A stretch of 64,000 nt of DNA from Gnetum montanum. Lineage: Eukaryota > Streptophyta > Gnetopsida > Gnetales > Gnetaceae. Positions 34,816 through 44,439 of the stretch are shown in pieces. Location of the stretch: NCBI GenBank assembly GCA_015680685.1, contig MNCI01001040.1:310285-374284 (forward strand), in the 5' to 3' direction. The notes under the pieces were generated by a model. That model made no database searches. It saw nothing but the letters and a program-made list of their open reading frames with translations, and was not told the origin of the DNA. How positions within the stretch are numbered: position 1 is the stretch's first letter; the number at the start of each line of letters is the position of its first letter. A program made the translations under genes and the position numbers.

Positions 34816-35902
34816 CTCACTAGCCTACTAATCTATTGCTGTAATTAAACAACATATCATCATCAACCTACTCAATGAATTCATCACATGAACTCTGACA
34901 ACATTGCTGCTACTCAATTTTTTTGCCTATGGTTGCACGCAATGTCTCCATCCCATCGATTGCATCCATGTTTAAAATGTTAAGCTAACTCATTCACTTG
35001 TGGTTTTCTTATCTTCTTGGAGTTGTGGTTGCAGGATGACACCCAGAGGTGTTTGTCCATGAATGCACTTCATCACGGTGATGAGGTACCACATTGTTCC
35101 TTATGCATGTAACTAGGTTAATCAAACCATTCACAAGTACATTCCTAGTTCCTCGAACATCCCTTATTCTCTAACATGTTCTCTCTGCCTTGTTCCTCGA
35201 TACATCCCAATCACCCCAAAACTCTAAACACATGGTTGCATACTATAACTCTCCAGGCAGTTGCAACACACTACACAACACATGAAACAGATACAAGCAC
35301 ACGAGCACAAGTATAACATTCAAAGAGAGCTCTGTCCAAAAAAAAATTATCAAAGAAAAATCAAAGAGAAAAATCCATCACAAGACCCTTAGCACTTCCC
35401 ATACAAGCCCTAGATAGGAAGGTACTTGTCTTGGAAGAAAACACTCATGTCTCAAACAATCATGTTGCATCGCATCATGTGGCTTTGGCTGTTGGACAAC
35501 GGGTTCCCTTTGACACTCAACAAGGATCTTATTTCTCTAAAGAATGCACCACCCCATCACGTGGCTTTCGTTGTGACAACGAATTCTCTTAAATAGGATA
35601 CAAGAGTCTCGTTCCTCCAAAGAATGCACATCTCATTCCTTGGTCCCAAGTCCGCTAGATACTAGCTATTGATAAGGACCAACATGATCTATTCATACAA
35701 GAGCATCCCTCTTCCCATAGTTAAAAAAAATCATCCCTTCATCAATCCCCAATCTCACAATTACAAACCTTCTCCCTACACATCTCAAAATCTCATTTCT
35801 CGATCCCATGTACTTCTGAAGATGATGCGATGACATTTGGCCAAGTGCCAAAGAACAATGCTTGATACCCAGTTGCTCATGGTGTTTTGTACTTCTTTGT
35901 CA
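34816..35902 (+). other. 3' untranslated region of Tat-B
   Basis: No gene seen. It contains segments shared with the 3' region of Tat-A and a local doubling: CATCATGTGGCTTTGGCTGTTGGACAACG (35471) and CATCACGTGGCTTTCGTTGTGACAACGAA (35555). Confidence 0.5.
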
Positions 35903-35948
35903 ACACCTCTCAGGTAGATTCCTCCAGGTGTTAACAAAGAGGGTCCAA
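35903..35948 (+). promoter_or_regulatory. Stem and polypurine tract of Tat-B
   Basis: AACAAAGAGGGTCCAA (35933-35948) directly precedes the 3' LTR. Arms ACACCT (35903-35908) and AGGTGT (35926-35931) pair fully over a 17-base loop and end next to the purine tract. Confidence 0.8.
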
Positions 35949-38316
35949 TGAAGCACCACAAAATTTTGGCCTAGCACTTTCAAACAAGATTCAAGGTAAG
36001 TCATGCAGCTACCCAAGCACGAGTACAACATGACCAAACTTGGAGGCCTTCGAAATAGCCCCTGATGGTTCACAATTCAATAGGAAAGGTTCCCTTGGGG
36101 CCCATGGGTAATTGCATCAACTTCTAGCATTTAGAATCAAAATTTTTGGGCTCAAAATGCTTGGTTTTGGCTAAGTACACTTTGGTTACATTCTCTTATG
36201 CTGCACAGCGTAAGGATCAGCGCCACCAACTTTTGGAGCCCCAAAGCTAAGCCAAAACAGGCTGAAATCAGGCACAAGGACCCTCCATGACCTTCACCAA
36301 GGTCCCTAGTAGCTCCCAACCTCCAAAAAATCAAGATTTGGGCCTCAAATGTGCCATTTTGACTTGGTGATGCTGGCGTTATTTTTCAGACGCTGCACAA
36401 CGTAAGGCTCAACGTCACCAACTTTTGGAGCCCCAAAACTGAGCCAAAAAAGGCTGAAATTGGGTACAAGGATCCCCCATGACCTTCACCAAAGCAACTC
36501 GCAGCCTCTAGAAAATCAAGATTAGGGCCTCAAATGTGCCATTTTAACTTGGTGACGCTGGGATTATTTTTTAGACGCTGCATAGCGTAAGGCTCAGTGT
36601 CACCAACTTTTGGAGCCCCGAAACTAAGCCAAAAAAAGATGAAATTAGGCACAAAGACCCCCCATAACCTTCACCCAAGGTCCCCAGCAGCTCCTAGCCT
36701 CCATAAAATCAAGAGTTGGTCCTCAAATGTGCCATTTTGACTTGGTGATGCTGGGGTTATTTTTTAGACGCTGCACAGCGTAAGGCTCAACGTCACCAAC
36801 TTTTGGAGCCTCAAAACTAAGCCAAAAAAGGTTGAAATTGGGTACAAAGATCCCCCATGACCTTAAACAAGGTCTCCAACAACTCCCAGCCTCTATAAAA
36901 TCAATATTTGATCCTCAAATATGCCATTTTAACTTGGTGACATTGGGGTTATTTTTCAGATGCTGCATAGCGTAAGGCTCAGCGTCACCAACTTTTGGAG
37001 CCCTAAAACTAAGCTAAAACAAGCTGAAATTAGGCACAAGGACCCCCATGACCTTCACCAAGGTCCCTAGCAGCTCCTAGCTTCAAGAAAATCAAGATTT
37101 TGGCCTCAAATGTGTCATTTTGACTTGGTGACGTTGGGGTTATTTTTCAGACGCAGCACAACGTAAGGGTCAATGTCACTAACTAAAACAGGGCCAAAAC
37201 GACATCCAAATCAATCCAAATTTGGCACATATAACCCTCATGATCCATGGCATGTAGATCCACTCAAAAAATGGGTCTCAAAAGTCAAAAATGGGTTCAA
37301 AATGCACTATTTTCAGGTCATATGTTGTTAGTCACGCTGACATGCTTCCAGCAGCGTAAGCCTAGCGTAAACACTTTCATACGCTGGATGCTGGATGATA
37401 GACATTGATGCCAAGACACATTGTAGACACACTAGAGCTAGATCCACACATGCTAAAGGCCTTAGAAGAGCAAAAATAGCATAGATCTGTAGATCTGGAG
37501 GCCAGACATCCAGATACATTCTTGTACTTTAACATTCTTTGTACATTTTGCATTTTTCAGCATATCAAGCTCTTACACTATGGATTACACACATTAGCAT
37601 CAGAGATCTTGGTCACACTGAATGCTATACATTATAACATTTCATGCATCCAGTCAATGCACACACCTGCCACCTGATTCGAAGTTTTCTCACCCCGCAA
37701 CCACTGATCTTCTCCCAGATCCTAATCTTGCACCTAAAATCCTATAAATCTCCTATTTTTCCACTAGATGGGGGTTCAAAAAATTTGAATTTGACACACT
37801 TAGGAGATCTAGGCATCAATCTCATATGCTAGGCTTCATACAAACTAGACGTTGTACACCTGCAATCCAAAACCTGCATCTTCCTAGCACTTGCTCTCAT
37901 CCATCGGGGCTAAATGTCTGCCTTGCAACCAAACCGCAACTACATTCTGATCGGTGCACATTCTAATTGTTTATCAATACAAATAGTTTGCATTATTACC
38001 CAGATTCTTATAGTTTACATTATTATTCCTATTCACATTTTTTGTTGTTTTCATCATTTATCATTTAAAAAGTTTACATTCATTTTCATTTGTTTACGTT
38101 CAATTTTTTTTGCATTTGTTTACGTATAACCCAACATACCGTGATTGCATATGTTTGGGGAAGTCCTTGTTTGATCCGTGTGTGGACCATTCAAGGTACT
38201 CTGCCTTCGTTAATTTCCAGCTTGCACTCAGGTGAAGGCAGGGTCTTACTGTTTCATCCATAGATCTCTTGGTGTATGTTTATTCCAGCCTCTCACCGAT
38301 GATTTTAGATGGTACA
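35949..38316 (+). repeat. 3' LTR of Tat-B with expanded internal repeat
   Basis: 2,368 bases. A unit of about 190 bases beginning CAACTTTTGGAGCC occurs five times in tandem (36227, 36419, 36604, 36797, 36989), ending near 37178; the 5' LTR has one. Each unit ends with an inverted pair such as ACGCTGCACAGCGT. TATAAAT at 37743-37749. Confidence 0.92.
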
Positions 38317-38321
38317 CAAAG
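38317..38321. repeat. Target site duplication of Tat-B, right copy (CAAAG)
   Basis: One transition from the left copy CAGAG. It directly follows the LTR end GGTACA. Confidence 0.8.
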
Positions 38322-39365
38322 GAATACAACCACTTGATGATTTGAAAAAGGGAGGTCTAGTTTTGTGATAATGAGGAGGAGGCACCACTTGATGAATTGG
38401 TGCAATTTAAGACCTTGTTGATACAAAAATATATTTATGAAATAATAGCCAAAGTGGACAAAATGTGAGACTCTTAGGATGAAAATTTCCAAAGTGCTCT
38501 TAGAATTATAGAGGAGTCCAAAGAGCAAGGTAGCAATTGTGATTGAAGGAGAATGAAGAAAGCTGAATGTGCCCATTAGAGAGGTAAGGGTAAAGCTAAT
38601 CTCATTAAAGAGGTTGTGGATTCTAAAAGATATGATGATGGTGGGTGTGACATCTATCAATACTAGCATCCTAAGAGATGTTACCTAGTTGTGACACACT
38701 TGTAAAAATTTGGAATGTATGCTTTGAATCCGAGATTGGTGAAAAGGAAAACACCCCAAAGGTTGCCTTATTCTCAAGACAACTATAGGTAGTTTCACCA
38801 ACAAACCTACTATTTAAGTGGAGCTCCACCTCAACCTCACAAGTAGTACCAATAGTGGTAGCATCCATAGTCATGGGAATGCCACCACCAAGGAAGTGGT
38901 ACACTTACCAGTAATTAGATCCGTATGGATACTATATTGAATAGTCCATTTCTTCGCATGACTCTTCTAGTCAAGTATCTTTTCAACACCACTACTACCC
39001 TCTTAAGTATTATAGAGCACAATATCTAAGAGGAGAATTCCCATATCCATATTACCCTCCTCATCCTTTTGCACCTCTACCTTCACCCTCAACTCAGTTG
39101 CCACTTTCTCCATTCATGTAGGATAAAATTCTAGCCCAACCATAGTGAAGAAATGTTACAAAGGCTATAAACTTACAGCTGGCTCCCTAGTTAAGTGGTT
39201 TAAATAATAAGCCTTGAAAAAGATCCATTCTTAGAACCAATAGTCCTAATAAGCCCTTATAGATACCTATAGTTGTTCACCCTACTTCTTCATTCTCCTC
39301 TACAACATCCTTTGAGATCCCTTCAAACCAAACACCTTCCAAAGTGCACATTGTAATGTTAACCC
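38322..39365 (+). pseudogene. gag: Decayed gag of Ath-1, second part
   Basis: Continues the gag interrupted by Tat-B. The frame around 38375-38620 is charged and partly helical. Around 38935-39135 the frame is rich in Tyr, Pro, His and Ser (HYYPLKYY, YPYYPPHPFAPLPSPS), as in Ath-2 at 3417-3860. A Ser/Thr/Pro segment (39240-39360) leads into protease. No Cys-His knuckle is visible. Many stops. Confidence 0.6.
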
Positions 39366-39731
39366 ATATGGCCATAGATTGAATAAAGGTTGGTCATCTT
39401 GCTAGGAAGAAATTAGATTTTAAGAGTCCCAAAATTTACTTTCAAATCATTGGAAATGAGCCTTGCAAGGCTATTTTAGACTTAGGTTTTAATGTCAATT
39501 TGATCTCTCATGAAATGTACAAAGCCTAGAACCTACCTCCTCTTAAGAAGAGCAACATTCATCTTGAGTTAGTAGATTAGTACATCACCATTCCCTTGGG
39601 TTTGGTGGAGGATATTGTAACCACTATTTGTGAGTGATCATATCCTATCGACATCTTGCTAATCTGAGTAGAAAAATACAAAGGGGACTTTCCAATCATC
39701 ATGGGTAGGGATTGGCTAAGTACAATTGATG
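39366..39731 (+). pseudogene. pro: Decayed aspartic protease of Ath-1
   Basis: Frame with VGHLARKKLDF, then CKAILDLGFNVNLISHEMYK (39460-39520), whose D-L-G stands at the active-site turn. ITIPLGLVEDIVTTI (39585-39625) and FPIIMGRDWLS (39690-39722) follow. The VED-IV and I-I-M-G-R-D motifs are those of Athila-type proteases. Two or three stops at Gln-type codons. Straight after DWLSTIDE the sequence passes to the end of RT, so the RT that should follow is absent. Confidence 0.7.
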
Positions 39732-40107
39732 AGTAGCTTATGGAGACTCCAATTCTATGAGTACCTAATTGGTCCCCAACCCTTTCACATCATGACATAT
39801 ACATCCAATTATGCCTTGGGAGCCATGCTCATGTAATTGGATGATCAGAAACATCCTTAATACATCCACTATATGAGTAGAAGCATTGTGGGTCCATAAC
39901 TAAACTACACAACCATAGAGAAAGAATTAATGGTAATGGTGTTTGCCTTGGAAAAATTTAGGTACTATGTTTTTGGGTATAAGGTGTTTGTGCACACAAG
40001 CCATAGTGCAATCTAGTTCTTAATGAATAAGCCAACGATGAGCCCTTAATCTTGCAGGAATTTAATCTAACAATGGTAGGTCAAAAGATGATTAAGATTG
40101 TGTTGCT
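39732..40107 (+). pseudogene. pol: End of RT and RNase H of Ath-1, first part
   Basis: METPIL...PNW at 39735-39770 is the usual link from RT to RNase H. RNase H follows: MTYTSNYALGAMLM (39796), YIHYMSRSI, NYTTIEKELMVMVFALEKFRYYVFGYKVFVHTSHSAI (39900-40015). The first catalytic Asp of the usual D-A-S turn reads Tyr here. The domain ends with LILQEFNLTMVG (40040-40080). Tat-C interrupts it at 40107. The VADHLS motif that ends the domain is made of codons on the two sides of the insertion (40102-40107 and 49646-49657). Confidence 0.75.
40103..40107. repeat. Target site duplication of Tat-C, left copy (TTGCT)
   Basis: TTGCT precedes the LTR end TGTAGTGATC and is repeated at 49641-49645. Confidence 0.9.
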
Positions 40108-41835
40108 TGTAGTGATCAAAAATGTTGATGGCTAGAACACCAAGGGGTTTGTGGATGCACAGCCTAACCCCACCTCCACATGAGGGCCTTGCTAGAAAAT
40201 GGAGGTGGAGTTCCCTAGACAGTCTTGTCGATTGAATAGGGATTTTGCCAACTACAACTAGGGTATTGGGTGCAACTAAGGATGGTGTGGTTAGCCAAAA
40301 TGCAAATTCAAATAATGTGAAACAGTGCTAAGTATCAAAGAAATGTTTTGCAATGTTAAGTGTAGAGTGTAGCCATGGAATGGGAGCAAGCATAGCCAAG
40401 GTTTTTGACCAAAATGAAGGTGTCAATCCATAGAGACTATTTCCCAAGCATAGTACATCATGATAACATGTGAGAAAAATGTGAAAAGACACAAGAAAAT
40501 GCTAAAAATGGACAAGAGAAATAGAACACCACACCAAATGGGAGTGTAGTTAACTCCAAAAGGGTCTCAAAAGGTACATAGTGTACAAAAAGAATAGTGG
40601 GAGCATAGTCATAATCTTAGTGATGTTAGGTTGTAAAGTTTGGTGCTTACAATGATGAACCATGCCTACCAGGTTGGCCACCATAGTGTACCATGCGGTG
40701 TTCTACAAGGTTGCAATAGGGGTATGGTGTACCATGTGGTGCAAGGCTACAATGAGGCTATGGTATACTATGTGGTGTAGGTATGCCTCTCTACTAGTGT
40801 GGTGTGATCTAGGTCTTATTTGTCTACAAAGCTAAGTGCTAAGATGCCAAAATGCCAAATGCCAAATGAAAGTGCCAACTACCAACCACTAAAGCATTGG
40901 GGATCTAGGGGTATTTATAGGATTAGGGTTAGCCCAAAATGCAAATCAAGCATCATATTATAGTGTAGTAGGTAGAACTTCAAGAAAAAATCAAAAAAAT
41001 TTCTATGTCCAGAGGTGGCCAAAAAAAGTTCAAAAATTTTTCTAACTCTACTTATTATGCTCATCCCTTGCCATGCTTGCTACACTCTAGAGCATAGGTA
41101 TAATTTGGGACAAATAGGGGATGTAGGAGAAATACAAATTGCTGATCTTGCTTGTCAAAGGAGTGCTAGAGCTAGAATGAAGGCCTATGCTAAGCTTTGG
41201 AAGCTTTTGGAGGTAGTTCCATGTTGCTACGCTAGCCACGCTCTAGAGCGTAGCCCAACAGTTAGGCAAATTTTGTAAAAAATTAAAGTCCAACTCTACT
41301 ACGCTTACTACACTCATGAGTGTAGTAGGAAGGGATAGGTGCAAAACTGAAGTCCAGTGCTGCTACAGTTGCTATGCTCATGAGTGTAGTAGCAAGGGAT
41401 AGGGCTTAGCATGAACACTTTGAAAAATCTAGAAAAAATTGTAGTCCTTGTTCTTGCTATGCTTGCTATGCTCTGGAGCATAGTAAGAGGGGTAGCCTCA
41501 AGAGTTAGAAAATTTGCTAAACTATTTTTTTCATTCTAAGCTAGCTTAACAACGTTTGGCTTGACACTCTTGTAAACTAGCCACCGAAGTGCTAGCACAC
41601 TTGCTATGCTCAAGAGCATAGTAGGACACTTAGAAAAATTTCTATAGCTTATGTCATAATTCTAACACTTAGCAAAAATTACAAAAAATTAGCTATTAAA
41701 GCTAACTATGCTCTACTGTAGCGGAAAGCATGGTCCTAACACTTAAACAAAATTTCTATAGAAAGTGCCATTGTTCTGAGACTTAGAAAAATTTGTAGTT
41801 AAGAAGCAGTAGCCCAAAATTTTTGTGGGGTTTCA
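40108..41835 (-). repeat. 3' LTR of Tat-C
   Basis: 1,728 bases; starts TGAAACCCCAC on the minus strand. Six or more inverted pairs such as GCTACGCT...CTCTAGAGCGTAGC (41226-41256) and CTATGCTCAAGAGCATAG (41604-41625) are spaced about 50-150 bases between 41050 and 41720. A TATA box (plus-strand TATTTATA) lies at 40912-40919. Confidence 0.92.
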
Positions 41836-41880
41836 TTGACCCCTCTTTGTTGATGTCTAGAGGAGTGTTTTGAGAGACAT
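41836..41880 (-). promoter_or_regulatory. Polypurine tract and stem of Tat-C
   Basis: On the minus strand AACAAAGAGGGGTCAA (41851-41836) precedes the LTR. Upstream arms ATGTCT (41880-41875) and AGACAT (41858-41853) pair fully over a 16-base loop, ending one base from the tract. The tract is the cleanest in the window. Confidence 0.85.
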
Positions 41881-43002
41881 AGACAAAGAATAACAAAACA
41901 CCATAGCAGATGTGGCATCAACATCACTTGTTAGTACCTGATCAAGTATCATTCCACCATGTTCAAGGGTGTTGTGGATAGGTGTATGCTGAGGGAAAAG
42001 GGTGTAGGAAATGTGCTAGGGAGATGAAATGCAAGTAGGGGGAGATGAAATGTAAAATATGTCTCATGATGCAAGATATGAAGTCAACATGGTTGATAGT
42101 GACCATGGCATGGAGTGGCTTGCCCCTAGAATATTGACCTCTCAGTGGAGTGCTCATGAGACAGTCAAAGTCAATCCAAGGCTCATCTGATTGCAAAGTT
42201 GTAGCATTGTCAGTTTGCTTGGGGATGTACTTTTTTCTATTTTTTCCTTTTGCATTTTTTCTTTTTTTCTTTGCTATGAGGTGAACCTTTATTAGGTTCA
42301 GCTTACTATTGAATGCTAACTACAAGGTGTTGGCCATTAGATGGGCTTTGTTTTGATGTGATCACATCACGTCTATAGGACAGGTGTTTCCTCCCATGGA
42401 TGAGTTGCATTACATCCACTTGGGATTTGACCAACCAACAGAGGCTCCCCATGGGACAAGTTGCATCATGTCCACCATGTGTTCTATGATTCACATGAAG
42501 AGAATTCCATGTACATTAGAGTGCATATGCATTATATGGATGTGCAATCATGAGTATGCTGGGGAATGAGAGGCTATTGGAATGAAGGAGTGGATGTGCA
42601 TAGACTATAATAGGTTAAGGGGGATGTGCACTCTTGACTAGCTTAACTAGCCCAATCATGCACATTTAAGTGATGTGGTGACTTGCTACTATGATGAGAT
42701 GTATCTCTGCATGATCACCTCCAAAGATTTTTTCTACAAACACAACTCTAAGAAGACAACAAGACCACACAACATAAAATAAAAATCAAATGCCAAATGT
42801 GAAGATTCTGCAAGTTCTAGATGCAAAGATGCTACAAATGCATCAAATGCTGCACTAGTGAGTGCTCAAGAAGCTAGTGAAAGTGCCAGGGCAATGATGC
42901 CATGAGTTCTTTAAAGGTTGCACTGATAGTAGGTGCTCCAAAAGATTAGCAAAATGGTGGGAGGCAATGATGCTACAAGTGCATGGACCTAGTGTAAGAT
43001 CT
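41881..43002 (-). other. 3' untranslated region of Tat-C
   Basis: No gene. 42650-42720 reversed resembles the 3' regions of Tat-A and Tat-B. A T-rich run at 42230-42275 mirrors the purine-rich stretch of Tat-A. Confidence 0.5.
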
Positions 43003-43205
43003 TGGCAGACCATGGAGTGCTAGTTTATAGGCTTAGTAGACTATTGTGTGCTAGTATAAGATCATAGTAGATGAGCTATTATGCTAGTTTAACATCATGA
43101 CCTAAGGATGAGTTGTGCCAGTTTATAGTCATAGCAGACTACTACGCTAGTTTATAGTCATAGTAGACTATTGTGCTAGTTTATAGTCATAGCAAATTGT
43201 TTCTG
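43003..43205 (-). repeat. TTAAACTRG array (type 2) of Tat-C
   Basis: Seven or eight units; on the minus strand CTATGACTATAAACTAGCAC, about 28-33 bases apart. Same type as after integrase in Tat-A. Confidence 0.85.
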
Positions 43206-43402
43206 CTAATTGTTTGTGTCATGGTAGATAAGTGCTTACCTTGCTTGTGTGAGGTGTGATGCTGCATGTGTAGTCATGTTGTGCGTCTGCAAGATCCTAC
43301 AAAAATCAACTAGAAAAACAACATTAAGTAGCACCTATCATAAATAGAGTTAAAATGCACAAATGAAAGAAAATAAATGTGAAGAGTGATATTTTTAGGC
43401 TG

Positions 43403-43635
43403 TTATAGGCTGCAGCAATAGTTTAAAGCCATTTCAAGCTATCGAGTGTTGCAAGTTTTTGGCCATTTTTTGCCATCGCTAGTTTAAGGCCATTTTGGGC
43501 CATGATAAAGAGGTTGATGGTTTAAGGCCATTTTGAGCTATACATTGCCAGTTTAAGGCCATGGTGGACCATAGATTGCTATTTTAAAGCCATTTTGAGC
43601 CATGGGCTAGTTTAAGGCCTTTTTAGGCCATCATG
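43403..43635 (-). repeat. GGCCTTAAACTAG array (type 1) of Tat-C
   Basis: Six units; on the minus strand GGCCNAAAATGGCCTTAAACTAG. It lies between protease and the type 2 array, about 200 bases from the latter. Confidence 0.85.
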
Positions 43636-44166
43636 TTTTTTTTGTAGTTTTAGTTTTATGATTTGTATGAGTTTTTGATGATTTTCAAATGCAATGCATA
43701 AGCTAAGTTAATGAATGTGTAAACAAAGAAAAAAATGTGTGAACAAAATGAAATGTGTGATCCAAGTGAGCAGGAAAAATATAAATACGTAGGCTACTAT
43801 GATGCAAATGAAAGTAAAAAATGCATGGCAAATGGAGGAAAACGGTAGGTAGGTTCCTAGTGCATTTTTGGCCAAGGGAGTGCCTTGATCAAGTAGTTGT
43901 TTCCTAATATGGTTTGGATTAGGGGATTTGTAGGGCCTATGGTCCTTTGAGAGACTGTTGGCTTCAACCGCTCATTCAAGTATGCCAGCCTTATGCATTA
44001 CATTGGTTGCCACAAATGCATCACTAAGAAACTTCACCTCCAACACTTGCTCCATGTCTATGTTGTGAATAGCCAGAGAGGAGGTGTTATCATCATGGAT
44101 GATAACTTGACCATCTTCATATGGAAGGTGGACTTCTTTGTGGATGAGAGAGGATACAGTCCATAG

Positions 44167-44430
44167 TTAAGCTAGCCAAGGCCTACCCAGGATCAGGTTG
44201 AAGCCTAGCATCTCCACTATGATAGTGAAATCTACGTTAGTGGGGAACTGCTCCCCTGCCACAAAGAAGATGTTGATTATACACTTGATGATGACACATG
44301 ATCCATTAAAGGATTTTAGATAGGCGATTTTGGTAGGCCTAATCTCATCTGTCAGGCCTAGGTTATTAATGATGTAGTATAGAACTACATTTCCTGCTGC
44401 ACCATCATCAATGTGTACTATGCAGATCAT
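44167..44430 (-). pseudogene. pro: Aspartic protease of Tat-C
   Basis: Open for 87 codons: VHIDDGAAGNVVLYYIINNLG, then YLKSFNGSCVIIK, GEQFPTNVDFTIIVEMLGFNLILGRPWLA. Active-site turn D-D-G as in Tat-B. The end FNLILGRPWLA is complete and a stop follows. A C-terminal extension with HEDGQVII- and AIHNIDME-like segments continues to about 43900 with stops. Confidence 0.8.
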
Positions 44431-44439
44431 GCACTGTAC

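Larger units (their letters stand above)
28841..38316 (+). mobile_element. Tat-B: pol-less Tat element (gag-pro only)
   Basis: LTRs at 28841-30428 and 35949-38316 share the start TGAARCACCACAAAA and the end GGTACA. Between them lie a primer site, leader, gag, protease, the two TTAAACT arrays and a 3' region. From the end of protease to the 3' LTR is under 2 kb, with no RT, RNase H or integrase motif. Gag and protease match Tat-A and Tat-C. It is therefore a non-autonomous member that would need pol from elsewhere. More CpG survives here than in Tat-A, suggesting a younger insertion, consistent with its nested position. Confidence 0.88.

Noticed and set aside
41015-41278. 87-residue ORF
   Set aside because: It is on the opposite strand within the Tat-C 3' LTR, over the palindromic units, with no counterpart frame in the other LTR.
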